Below are positions 53,851-62,935 of a stretch of DNA of 64,000 bases, piece after piece. This DNA comes from Caenimonas soli (lineage in GTDB: Bacteria; Pseudomonadota; Gammaproteobacteria; Burkholderiales; Burkholderiaceae_C). The stretch covers positions 62,001 to 126,000 of the forward strand of contig NZ_JABJVV010000010.1 in NCBI RefSeq assembly GCF_013155545.1, read 5' to 3'. The first letter of the stretch is position 1. Each line of letters begins with the position of its first letter. The notes under the pieces were generated by a model, which was given only the letters and a program-made list of their open reading frames with translations, searched no databases and was not told the DNA's origin. The translations under genes and the position numbers were made by a program.

Positions 53851-56334
53851 TCAGCCGATAGCGATTTCAGGGATATCGAGTTGGTCCGCCATGCGGCTTA
53901 GGCGTTGCAACAACCCTTCAGCCAGGGACGCTTCTCCCGCCTTGGCCGCTGCCTCCATTTCGCGGGCTGGATCGGTGAAGGCGTCATAGCCCATCGTACC
54001 GGCAGCTCCCGCGAGCCAATGCGCCAGCCGCTCGACTTCGGGTAGATCTCCGGCCTCGACCGCTTCCTGGGCCTGCCGCAGCTGCTGATGCAGCCGGACC
54101 GCGAACTTGCGGACAATTGGCGCTAGTTTGGCGTTGTCCGCGAAGCGCGAGCAGATGGGTCCGGTAACCATCTCCGCCTCCTTGGGCAGGGTCGTCGTCG
54201 AATCGGCCATCACGGGCGGTGAGTCTTGGGTTGACTCTTGGATCTCAGCCCCCAGCAGTTGCGCGACCTGCTGCAGCAGCGCGTCGATGTCGATTGGTTT
54301 CGTCAGGAAGGCAGTGCACCCTGCCTGCAACACCTCCTCCTCGTAGCCTTTCATCGCATGCGCTGTAAGCGCTACGACCGGCACGTCCAAGCCGCGGCGG
54401 CGCAGCTCAACGGTTGCATCATAGCCATCCAGCACAGGCATCTGCATATCCATCAGCACCAAGTCGTAGCTGGCCTGCGCGAGCTTGTCCAGCGCCTGCC
54501 GACCGTTCTCGGCTTCCTCAACCCAAAGGCCTTGTTCGGCCAGCACCAGCGAAAGCAGCTCGCGGTTCTCGGCGCCGTCGTCGACCACCAGCACACGGGC
54601 CGCCGGGAGGCGCCAGCGCCTGCGACTGTCGCCGCCGGCGGAACTCGCCGCAGTCACGAATTGCGTCGCATCGAGCAGCTGTACGCCTGCGAGCGGACTG
54701 CTCTCGAAACTGAAGAGCATCTTGGTGCCCACGCCCGGTTGGCTGGTAGCTGTTAGTTCGCCACCGAGCGCGCGTGCAAAGCGGCGGCTGATCGCCAGGC
54801 CCAAGCCGGTGCCGCCGAAACGCCGCGTGATTGATGCGTCTGCCTGCGTGAAGGGGTCGAACATGCTCTCGACCTTCTCCGGCTCCATGCCAATACCGGT
54901 GTCGTGTACTTCCACCGTGTAGATGGCGCCGTTGCAGGCAAGCAGCACCTCAACGCTGCCCTTTTCCGTGAACTTGATGGCGTTACTAAGCAGGTTGAGC
55001 ACAACCTGCCGGATGCGCGCGGGGTCAGACTGCACGTGTTCCGGCACTTGTGTGAGAAGGCCAAGCGACAACCGGATGCCTTTCTCCTCCGCCTTCAGCC
55101 GCAGCTCGGCCACTGCCTGTTGGACCAGTTGGTGCGGTGCGCAGGGGATCTTCTCCACGGTCAGCTGGCCGGACTCGACCTTCGAAAGGTCAAGAATGTC
55201 GTTGATCAGCCCCAGCAGGTGCTTGCCACTGTGGTGAATCGTGTCGAGATAGCGTGAAGATTCGCGTTCGCTCTTGCCGAAGCCTCGGCGCAGCAGTTCC
55301 GTAAAGCCGAGTATGGCGTTCATCGGAGTACGGATCTCGTGGCTCATGTTCGCCAGGAATTCGCTCTTCGCTCGATTGGCTGCCTCCGCCTCTTCCTTTG
55401 CAAAGCGCAATTCCACCCGGCTCTGCTCAAGTAGAGTGATGTCCTCGAGGCTAATGAGAACACCGGAGGCACGCTTGCCGGTAGTCATGACCGGGGAGCA
55501 ATTCACCACGAAAGTGCGTTCCTGCCCGTTCGCGTCCTTGAGCTTGATGTGCAGGTCGCGCTGCACGACCCCTTGCGCGAGCGCGGTAGCCCATGGAAAC
55601 GACCCGGGCGTGAGCGGCCGACCTGTCGCATCGAGCCACGCAATCGCGGACACTGGCCCGCCCATCAGATCTTCGTTCGATTTCCCCAGCAGCTTCACGA
55701 TGGCCTCGTTGGCGAGCACCACTGTCTGGTTCTGGTCGATGACGACCAAGCCCTCAGTGAGCGAATCCAATGCCGAACGCACGCGGCCTGGGATCGCCCG
55801 CGAGGGATCGAGGTGGCGCAGGACCCGTGTGAGATACACGTGAAAGCCAAGGAAACACAGAAGGGAGCAAAACGCCAGCAGTGGCATCAACGGAGTCTGC
55901 AGCAGGCCCATCAGTCCCGATAACCTGGTTGGCTGGAACCGGAGCTCCAGTTGCCCCCAGGCTCGTCCGCCAGCTTCTAAATTAACCTGGATTTGCGCGT
56001 CGTTCGTGGCCGCGTTTTCGATCGGCACCCAGTTGCCCAGGTGGTCGCCGACAGCGATGAGCAGCTTACCGTCGTGCGCCCGTAAGCCGATCGAGCGGAG
56101 GTCCTCGTTGCGCGCCCGCACGAAGCGGAATACATCCTCCAGGGGCCGCGGGTCGACGCTGCTCAGGATGGCAGTGCTGCTGGCCGCTAGTGACTCCGCC
56201 AATCCGATCCGCCCATCGCGGATGGCGCTATTGCGGTCCGGCACCAGGCCTAAGAACGAGGCGGCCAGCAGCACTGTGCTGACCAAGGACACGAGGCCGA
56301 GCGAGATATAAGTCCGCGTGTTCAGGATCTTCAT
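53851..56334 (-). CDS. Hybrid sensor histidine kinase (PAS-HisKA-HATPase-REC-Hpt)
   Basis: An 827-aa protein with two membrane helices (about 10-30 and 145-170) bounding a periplasmic sensor of about 110 residues. A PAS domain (about 190-300), a coiled coil, HisKA with His about 332 (NMSHEIRTPMN), HATPase with the N box and GGTGLGLAI, a REC domain with Asp about 629 (LVLMDMQMP) and a C-terminal Hpt with His about 772 (AHWLAG) follow in order. This supports a multistep His-Asp-His phosphorelay ending on the adjacent response regulator. Its start overlaps the LEPR-XLL gene stop by 4 nt. Confidence 0.92.
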   Translation of the reverse strand: MKILNTRTYISLGLVSLVSTVLLAASFLGLVPDRNSAIRDGRIGLAESLAASSTAILSSVDPRPLEDVFRFVRARNEDLRSIGLRAHDGKLLIAVGDHLGNWVPIENAATNDAQIQVNLEAGGRAWGQLELRFQPTRLSGLMGLLQTPLMPLLAFCSLLCFLGFHVYLTRVLRHLDPSRAIPGRVRSALDSLTEGLVVIDQNQTVVLANEAIVKLLGKSNEDLMGGPVSAIAWLDATGRPLTPGSFPWATALAQGVVQRDLHIKLKDANGQERTFVVNCSPVMTTGKRASGVLISLEDITLLEQSRVELRFAKEEAEAANRAKSEFLANMSHEIRTPMNAILGFTELLRRGFGKSERESSRYLDTIHHSGKHLLGLINDILDLSKVESGQLTVEKIPCAPHQLVQQAVAELRLKAEEKGIRLSLGLLTQVPEHVQSDPARIRQVVLNLLSNAIKFTEKGSVEVLLACNGAIYTVEVHDTGIGMEPEKVESMFDPFTQADASITRRFGGTGLGLAISRRFARALGGELTATSQPGVGTKMLFSFESSPLAGVQLLDATQFVTAASSAGGDSRRRWRLPAARVLVVDDGAENRELLSLVLAEQGLWVEEAENGRQALDKLAQASYDLVLMDMQMPVLDGYDATVELRRRGLDVPVVALTAHAMKGYEEEVLQAGCTAFLTKPIDIDALLQQVAQLLGAEIQESTQDSPPVMADSTTTLPKEAEMVTGPICSRFADNAKLAPIVRKFAVRLHQQLRQAQEAVEAGDLPEVERLAHWLAGAAGTMGYDAFTDPAREMEAAAKAGEASLAEGLLQRLSRMADQLDIPEIAIG

Positions 56335-59300
56335 GCGAAACCTCGCAGGTCATCGCGGGGGCTGCCGCGGTCGAAATCGAGCGGCTCCTCCTCCCCATCG
56401 TCCTCCCCATCGTCCTCCTCATCCGTCATACGCGACAGCACGGGCAGGGGATCCAGGAAGCGCCACGCGGGCAGGGCCGAGAGATAGCTACCCAGAAGCA
56501 CGCCACTTCGAATCAGCCACAGGATATAGATCACGGAGAGTCCAAGCGACACGCTCGCGACCGAGATGGTGACCGACTTGTCCAACTGCAGATCTTCGCG
56601 TGCTGATTCCCGCAGGCGGTCCAGCTCGCCGATGAAAGCGGCCGACCGCACCGCGCTCTGAAATTCTTCTAGTCGCGCGTCATCCGACTGACTGTCGATG
56701 CCAAAGCGCGCCAGCACGAGCTCGACCTCCGCTCGCATGGAGATCAGTTGGAGGCCTGTGGGATCGAACACCACGCTGCGGTGGCTCTGGCCCGAATCCG
56801 CTACAAGCACGAGACGCCCGGTAACTGACGATCCGACTGACGTCGGGGCAGTGTCGGATGGCTCCGTGGCGACGCCTTGGGCACCTAGGATGAATCCCGA
56901 GGTTCGGCTCCCCCCTGAAGCTACCGTCTCGCCCGCACCTGACGGCCCCGCAAAAATTGTTGGTGCAGCGGTGTCAGGCGGCAACGTGGTCGGCGTCGGA
57001 TCAAGCGGTGTGAAACTGACTGTAGCCGGGCCGCCAATGCTCACCGTTTCCTCGGGTTCGTCGCTGACCGTCGGCAACGCCACCGGCGCGGTACTTGGCG
57101 CGTCATTGACCGCGGTGACCTGCAGGCTGGCACTGGCGGCGACTGCGGCAGTGCCATCGCTGATGGAGTAGCTGAAGCTCACGGTACCAGCGAAATCGGC
57201 GGCCGGGGTGAAGCTCCAGGTGCCATCAGCGTTGGCAGTGAGGCTGCCGCTGCTGGCCGCCAGGCCGGTGACGCTGAGGGCGTCGCCGTCCACATCAGCG
57301 GCGTTGGCCAGCAACTGGGTCGGCGTGATGGTGATCGCGCTGTCCTCGTTGATCGCCGGCAACGTCACCGCCACCGGCGCGGTACTTGGCGTATCGTTGA
57401 CCGGGGTGACAGTCAAGCTGGCACTGCCGGCGACCGCGGCGACACCGTCGCTGACGCTGTAACTGAAGCTCACCGTGCCGTTGAAATCGGCGGCCGGCGT
57501 GAAGCTCCAGGTGCCATCGGCGTTGGCGCTCAGGCTGCCGCTGCTAGCGGCCAGCCCACTGATGCTGAGGGCGTCCCCGTCCACATCGCTGGCGTTGGCC
57601 AGCAACTGCGCCGGCGTGATGGTGATCGCGGCGCTGTCTTCGCTGATCGCCGGTAAGGTGACAGGCGCATTGGTCGGCGCATCGTTGACGGGGGTGACCG
57701 TGAGGCTGGCGCTGCCGGCGATCGTGGCAGTGCCATCGGTGACCGAGTAGCTGAAGCTCACCGCGCCGTTGAAGTCGGCGGCCGGGGTGAAGCTCCAGGT
57801 GCCATCAGCGTTGGCAGTGAGGCTGCCGCTGCTGGCCGCCAGGCCGGTGACGCTGAGGGCGTCGCCGTCCACATCAGCGGCGGTGGCCAGCAACTGGGTC
57901 GGCGTGATGGTGATCGCGCTGTCCTCGTTGATCGCTGGCAACGTCACGGAGGCGGTGGTCGGTGCGTCGTTGACCGGGGTGACCTGCAGGCTGGCGCTGC
58001 CGGCGACCGCAGCAACACCGTCGCTCACGCTGTAACTAAAACTCACCGTCCCGTTGAAATCGGCCGCCGGAGTGAAGCTCCAGGTGCCATCGGCGTTGGC
58101 GCTCAGACTGCCGCTGCTGGCCGCCAGGCCGGTGATGGTCAGGGCGTCGCCGTCCACATCAGCGGCATTGGCCAGCAGCTGGGTCGGTGTGATGATGATC
58201 GCTGCGCTGTCCTCGCTGATCGCCGGCAAGGTGACAGGCGCGGTGGTTGGCGCGTCGTTGATCGGGGTGACAGTCAAGCTGGCACTGCCGGCGACTGCGG
58301 CAACACCGTCGCTGACGCTGTAGCTGAAGCTGACCGTGCCGTTGAAATCGGCGGCCGGGGTGAAGCTCCAGGTGCCATCGGCGTTGGCAATGAGGCTGCC
58401 GCTGCTGGCCGCCAGCCCGCTGACCGTGAGAGTGTCGCCGTCTACATCGCCGGCGTTGGCCAGCAGCTGGGTCGGCGGGATGATGACGGCGCTGTCCTCG
58501 GCGGCCGGTGGTAACGTCAGCGGGGCGGTGGTCGGCGCATCGTTGACCGCGGTGACCTGCAGGCTGGCACTGCCAGCGGCCGTGGCAACACCGTCGCTCA
58601 CTCTGTAGCTGAAACTCACCATGCCATTGAAGTCGGCGGCCGGGGTAAAGCTCCAGGTGCCATCGGCGTTGGCAGCGAGGCTGCCGCTGCTGGCCGCCAG
58701 CCCGCTGACCGTGAGAGTGTCGCCGTCCACATCAGCGGCGTTGGCCAGCAGCTGGGTCGGCGTGATGATGATCGCGGCGCTGTCTTCGCTGATCGCCGGC
58801 AACGTCACCGGCGCGCTGGTCGGTGCGTCGTTGACCGGGGTGACAGTCAAGCTGGCGCTGCCGGCGACCGCGGCAGTGCCATCGCTCACGCTGTAGCTGA
58901 AGCTGACCGTGCCGGTGAAGTCGGCCGCCGGGGTGAAGCTCCAGGTGCCATCGGCATTGGCCGTGAGGCTGCCGCTGCTGGCCGCCAGGCCGCTGACCGT
59001 GAGGGTGTCGCCGTCCACATCGCCGGCATTGGCCAGCAGCTGGGTCGGCGTGATGGTGATTGCGGGGCTGTCTTCGCTCACCGCCGGCAAGGCAACCGGC
59101 GTGGTGCTCGGGGCGTCGTTGACCGGGGTCACCAGCAAGCTGGCACTGCCGGGGGTCATGGCCGTGCCATCGCTGATGGTGTAGCTGAAGCTGACCGTGC
59201 CGTTGAAATCGGCGGCCGGGGTGAAGCTCCAGGTGCCATCGGCGTTGGCAATGAGGCTGCCGCTGCTGGCCGCCAGCCCGCTGACCGTGAGAGTGTCGCC

Positions 59301-62024
59301 GTCCACATCGCCGGCGTTGGCCAGCAGCTGGGTCGGCGTGATGGTGATCGCTGCGCTGTCTTCGCTAGTTGCCGGCAACGTCACCGGCGCGCTGGTCGGC
59401 GCGTCGTTGACCGGGGTGACAGTAATGTTCACGTTGCCAATTGCGCTGCTGAACGCTGTGGTGCCGCCGGTGGTCGTGGTGTCGGCCCGGCCGCCGGCGG
59501 TGCCGGACGTGCGGTCCCACGCGCGAATGGTCAGCCCTGACGCCACCGTACCGTTGAAGTTCGCAGCGGGCACAAATCGGAGCCGAGTTTGCGCGTCCGC
59601 AGCAAGCAGCAGCGCGCTTGCCACCGAAGGAGCCGTGACGGCATTCCAGTTGCTGCCGTCGACCGTGTACTCCCAGCTGCCGCTGCTGGAGTCGAATCCG
59701 ATGATGGCGATGCCCTGGAGTGCACCCGTGTCCAAGTCGGTGACCTGGCCCGCCAGTAGAGATGAAATCAGGAATCCAGCGCCGGCGCCGCTGTCTTCCG
59801 GGATGGCCGCCGGCTGGGACACGCCATTCAGGACCGGCGCGAAATTGGGCAGCGTGAAGGCGGCAATGAACGCATCGCTTCCTTGGTTGGCTGTCTGATA
59901 CGCGCCAGTCGTCGCCCACCCGCTACCGGATATATCGCCCGATACATAAGCGTGGTTGCCTGAGATCGCAATGTCGCCTACGTTGACCATGTCGCCTGCG
60001 TAGTACGTACCGTAATCCAGGTCGGCCGCGCCCGCGCCAGCGGGGGTGATCACGGCCAAGTACATCGGCGAGCCGGCATGGGTCGACTGCACGGCATCGG
60101 CGGTGATCGGAAAATCCGTGGAACCAGCCTTCCCCACCACGATCACACGGCCGCTGGCATATGCGACGTCGGTTGGACGGTCAGAACTGGACCCTCCAAG
60201 GTAGCTGGAATACACCAGCGAGGCGGCCCCAGTCTGGTTGGTGTCGTAGATGCGCAGGAAACCGGTGTCCGCGTTGCTGACCGCGGTCGTGGTCTGGAAG
60301 GCGCCGGCGGTAGTAGGGAAGCTAACCCCTGTGCGCGTCACCCCAACCACATAGGCCTTGCCGCTGCCATCGGTGGCTACGCCCGTCACCGTGTCCGCGT
60401 TGCTCGCGCCGATGTAAGTAGAGTAGCTTGTGTTCCCGGCCGCATCCAGATGGAGCAAAAAGCCGTCGATCGCGCCCCCCAGCGAGCCATCTGCTCCGCC
60501 GGTCGCGCTCCAATTGGAGGACTGGGTATTACCGACGACGTAGACGTCGCCGGTGCTGCCAAGGGCGATGTCCGTGGCCACATCCGTCGAGCTGCCCCCG
60601 AACAACTCTTGATAGACCACGCCACCATTGGCGTCGTATTTGTTGATGAAGGCATTGTCCGAGGAGCCGAACAGCAGTTGCAGCACCAGCGGAAGCAGGC
60701 CGTCATCGCTGGCCTGACCAGCCACGTAGACGTTGCCGGCGGAATCCATTGCGACCGCATTGCCGGAGTCGCCGGTGCTGTTGCCGCCGAAATAGGTGCT
60801 GAACACCAGGCTGCCAGAAGCGTTCAGCTTGAAAATCACTGAATCCTGGGCGCCAGAACGCGAGCTGTCGGCCGCCGACTGCATCGGAAAATCACCGGAC
60901 TGAGTCCAGCCGGTGACGGCTATGTTGCCGGCGGCATCGACAGCAATGGCGTTGCCTTGCTCGTCGCCGTTGCCGCCAATCCGCGTGGAAAACAACAGCG
61001 TCGAGAGATCCGGCGAGAATTTCGCCACGTAAATGTCTCCGGGCCCGCCACCAGATCCCTGCACGCCGCCAAGGGGCGGATTGTTGCTGGTGGTGCGGCC
61101 GGTGATGTAGACGTTGCCCGCTGCATCCACCGCGATGGCGGGCGCGCTCTCGCTTCCGGTCGTGCCGAAGTAGGTCGCGTAGTCCAGCACGGGGTCGATC
61201 ACCAGCTCACGCGAGCGGTCGTAGTTTTCGACGACGAAGCCGATACTGCCGTCGGCCCGGATCTCGTAGCGGCTCGCCACCTCTTCAAGTCCGTCGGGGC
61301 CCCGCTGGTAGCTCACCGGCGCTCGAAAACGGACATCGCTATCGGTGCCTTCCACGCGCAGCACGAGGTCCCCGTTCTCAGCGATAGAGGCCGTCGAAAC
61401 CCCCTCGAATCGCAAGCTGATCGCTGACGGATCAGCGCCGGCGGCAACAATGAAGTCGTACTCCAGCTGCCGCTGGTTGCCGTAGTAGCGAACGTCGATG
61501 CCTTCGTAGACACTGCGGTAGACCACGGCACCGTAGTTGGCGATGCCGGTCTGCCATGCGGAAGGATCGTTCCCGATGACGTAGTTGCTGCGGGTCTGCA
61601 GCTGGGCTTGGCCTTCGGCTTCGGCGGAACGAGCGTCGCCTGCGAGCTCCAGTTGAACGGTACGCTGGCCGCTATCAGTCAGTAGGGTTAGGGACGCGTT
61701 GCCGCCCTGCAGCGAAATACCGTAACCCCCGCCATAGGCGATGAAGTCCACGCCTTCCGCGGCCTGTCCTTCGTTGACCTCAAAGGTAAGCGTCGTAGCG
61801 GCGTAGTTGGTGGCGACAGCGGCCGCTGTCCCAGGCGCGGTCGTTTCGGCGGCATATTCACCGTTGGTGTCCAGCGTGCGCTGCTCCACCGGCGCATCGG
61901 CCGTATCCATGTCCAGTGGCAATGCCGCGGCAAGATCGGCCGAAAACAGAAGCCGCGGCTCCAGCAACTCCGCCATGGGCGCCGGGCGAAGCGAGGCGGG
62001 ACGGAGGCGCTGAGATCGAGGCAT
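56331..62024 (-). CDS. Giant LEPR-XLL protein with SBBP-type propeller and eight cadherin-like repeats (1897 aa)
   Basis: The N-terminus has the LEPRLLFSAD motif (about 22-31) of LEPR-XLL proteins. Residues about 60-275 resemble the leading domain of SBBP proteins, then about 280-720 is a beta-propeller of repeated V-D-A-A-G-N-V-Y-I-T-G units. A partial Ig-like segment follows, then eight repeats of about 96 aa (872-1638) with the DVDGDALTVTGLAASSGSL core. A Pro-rich stretch, one C-terminal membrane helix (about 1810-1835) and a very acidic cytoplasmic tail end the protein. There is no classical signal peptide. It is probably a surface adhesin or sensor exported by the genes upstream. Confidence 0.9.
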   Translation of the reverse strand: MPRSQRLRPASLRPAPMAELLEPRLLFSADLAAALPLDMDTADAPVEQRTLDTNGEYAAETTAPGTAAAVATNYAATTLTFEVNEGQAAEGVDFIAYGGGYGISLQGGNASLTLLTDSGQRTVQLELAGDARSAEAEGQAQLQTRSNYVIGNDPSAWQTGIANYGAVVYRSVYEGIDVRYYGNQRQLEYDFIVAAGADPSAISLRFEGVSTASIAENGDLVLRVEGTDSDVRFRAPVSYQRGPDGLEEVASRYEIRADGSIGFVVENYDRSRELVIDPVLDYATYFGTTGSESAPAIAVDAAGNVYITGRTTSNNPPLGGVQGSGGGPGDIYVAKFSPDLSTLLFSTRIGGNGDEQGNAIAVDAAGNIAVTGWTQSGDFPMQSAADSSRSGAQDSVIFKLNASGSLVFSTYFGGNSTGDSGNAVAMDSAGNVYVAGQASDDGLLPLVLQLLFGSSDNAFINKYDANGGVVYQELFGGSSTDVATDIALGSTGDVYVVGNTQSSNWSATGGADGSLGGAIDGFLLHLDAAGNTSYSTYIGASNADTVTGVATDGSGKAYVVGVTRTGVSFPTTAGAFQTTTAVSNADTGFLRIYDTNQTGAASLVYSSYLGGSSSDRPTDVAYASGRVIVVGKAGSTDFPITADAVQSTHAGSPMYLAVITPAGAGAADLDYGTYYAGDMVNVGDIAISGNHAYVSGDISGSGWATTGAYQTANQGSDAFIAAFTLPNFAPVLNGVSQPAAIPEDSGAGAGFLISSLLAGQVTDLDTGALQGIAIIGFDSSSGSWEYTVDGSNWNAVTAPSVASALLLAADAQTRLRFVPAANFNGTVASGLTIRAWDRTSGTAGGRADTTTTGGTTAFSSAIGNVNITVTPVNDAPTSAPVTLPATSEDSAAITITPTQLLANAGDVDGDTLTVSGLAASSGSLIANADGTWSFTPAADFNGTVSFSYTISDGTAMTPGSASLLVTPVNDAPSTTPVALPAVSEDSPAITITPTQLLANAGDVDGDTLTVSGLAASSGSLTANADGTWSFTPAADFTGTVSFSYSVSDGTAAVAGSASLTVTPVNDAPTSAPVTLPAISEDSAAIIITPTQLLANAADVDGDTLTVSGLAASSGSLAANADGTWSFTPAADFNGMVSFSYRVSDGVATAAGSASLQVTAVNDAPTTAPLTLPPAAEDSAVIIPPTQLLANAGDVDGDTLTVSGLAASSGSLIANADGTWSFTPAADFNGTVSFSYSVSDGVAAVAGSASLTVTPINDAPTTAPVTLPAISEDSAAIIITPTQLLANAADVDGDALTITGLAASSGSLSANADGTWSFTPAADFNGTVSFSYSVSDGVAAVAGSASLQVTPVNDAPTTASVTLPAINEDSAITITPTQLLATAADVDGDALSVTGLAASSGSLTANADGTWSFTPAADFNGAVSFSYSVTDGTATIAGSASLTVTPVNDAPTNAPVTLPAISEDSAAITITPAQLLANASDVDGDALSISGLAASSGSLSANADGTWSFTPAADFNGTVSFSYSVSDGVAAVAGSASLTVTPVNDTPSTAPVAVTLPAINEDSAITITPTQLLANAADVDGDALSVTGLAASSGSLTANADGTWSFTPAADFAGTVSFSYSISDGTAAVAASASLQVTAVNDAPSTAPVALPTVSDEPEETVSIGGPATVSFTPLDPTPTTLPPDTAAPTIFAGPSGAGETVASGGSRTSGFILGAQGVATEPSDTAPTSVGSSVTGRLVLVADSGQSHRSVVFDPTGLQLISMRAEVELVLARFGIDSQSDDARLEEFQSAVRSAAFIGELDRLRESAREDLQLDKSVTISVASVSLGLSVIYILWLIRSGVLLGSYLSALPAWRFLDPLPVLSRMTDEEDDGEDDGEEEPLDFDRGSPRDDLRGFA
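57111..59411 (-). repeat. Eight tandem repeats of about 288 bp within the LEPR-XLL gene
   Basis: Eight copies, each about 288 nt (96 codons), start at about 59411 and run to 57111. Units share nearly identical 30-60 nt blocks, for example around the ANADGTWSFTPAADF segment, while differing at scattered third positions and in the first 20 residues. Such homogenised repeats arise by recombination and may vary in number between strains. Confidence 0.9.
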
Positions 62025-62035
62025 GTTCGGTCCGC

Positions 62036-62935
62036 CTAGGGTCTAGCGGGCAGCGAGTTCGCCCGCACCGGCTCGAACCGACCCGCTGGCGACGGGCTCA
62101 GCCGCGGCGAAGACGCGGTAGGGACGCTCTGCCGGGCAGTGGCGCCGCCGATGTCAGCCTTGCAGCGCAGGCCAGCCGGCAGGGAGAAGTCGGCATTCGG
62201 CAACTCCAGCCGGATGCGGAATGTATTGCTGGCTCCATCGATAACGCGGTCCACAAGTGTTACCTTGGCCAGCCTCGGCTCGGCACCCGGGAACTCAGGC
62301 GTGACCATGACGTTCATGCCGTGGCGCACGTCGACGTAGTTTTTCGCCGGCAGCACGACCTCCACCCGCAGCGGGTTGACGACGGCGATCCGGTAGACGG
62401 GCTTTTCCTCAACTCGTTCGCCGGTGGCGAGGTAGCGCTCGACCACGACGCCCGAGATCGGGCTGCGAATAGTGCGCTGTTCGAGTTGTGCCTGCGCGAG
62501 GCTGTGCTCGCGCGCATAGACCTGTCGCTGCTCGCGTGCCTGCGTGAGCCGGTTTTCGGCAACGATGGCCTCTGCGCGGGCCTGCTCCAGCGCCTGGTCT
62601 GAAATGAACTGCTGGTTGGCAAGATCCTTAGCCCGCCCTAGCTTCTGGCGTGCCAGATCTGCATTGGCCTGGGCAGCCCGCAGCTCACCGATGGCCTCGG
62701 CCTTGCTCTGAGCAACTGAAAGCAACTGGCGTTCGACGTTGGAGCGCAGGGTGGCCAACACCTGTCCTGCGCGCACTCGTTCGCCCCGGTCAACCGCGGT
62801 CGAATCGATAACCCCAATCGTCGGGCTGCCCACTTCGGACACGCGAAACGGCTCGATCAGACACCCTAACGCCTGCGCGAGAGTGGCGGCGGGAACCGCG
62901 AACGACGCGGCAACCACCCATCTAAGCTTTTTCAT
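62036..62935 (-). CDS. HlyD-type periplasmic adaptor (membrane-fusion) protein
   Basis: A 299-aa protein with an N-terminal hydrophobic signal or anchor (about 8-25), a biotinyl-lipoyl-like split domain (VIDSTAVDRGERVRAGQVLATL and IRSPISGVVVERYLATGERV), a long alpha-helical hairpin (about 70-155) and a beta-barrel domain. This is the core of RND/HlyD adaptors. With a SecA-like ATPase upstream and the giant protein downstream, it may form a specialised export machine; no outer-membrane TolC-like partner is in view. It overlaps the SecA-like stop by 14 nt and ends 11 nt before the LEPR-XLL start. Confidence 0.88.
   Translation of the reverse strand: MKKLRWVVAASFAVPAATLAQALGCLIEPFRVSEVGSPTIGVIDSTAVDRGERVRAGQVLATLRSNVERQLLSVAQSKAEAIGELRAAQANADLARQKLGRAKDLANQQFISDQALEQARAEAIVAENRLTQAREQRQVYAREHSLAQAQLEQRTIRSPISGVVVERYLATGERVEEKPVYRIAVVNPLRVEVVLPAKNYVDVRHGMNVMVTPEFPGAEPRLAKVTLVDRVIDGASNTFRIRLELPNADFSLPAGLRCKADIGGATARQSVPTASSPRLSPSPAGRFEPVRANSLPARP

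Noticed and set aside
57111..59411. CRISPR-like periodicity
   Set aside because: The 288-bp units are coding repeats with no short direct repeat plus unique spacer pattern.
57208..59898. Series of 84-91 aa plus-strand ORFs, one per repeat
   Set aside because: They are the antisense of the homogenised cadherin-like repeats and recur only because the repeats do.
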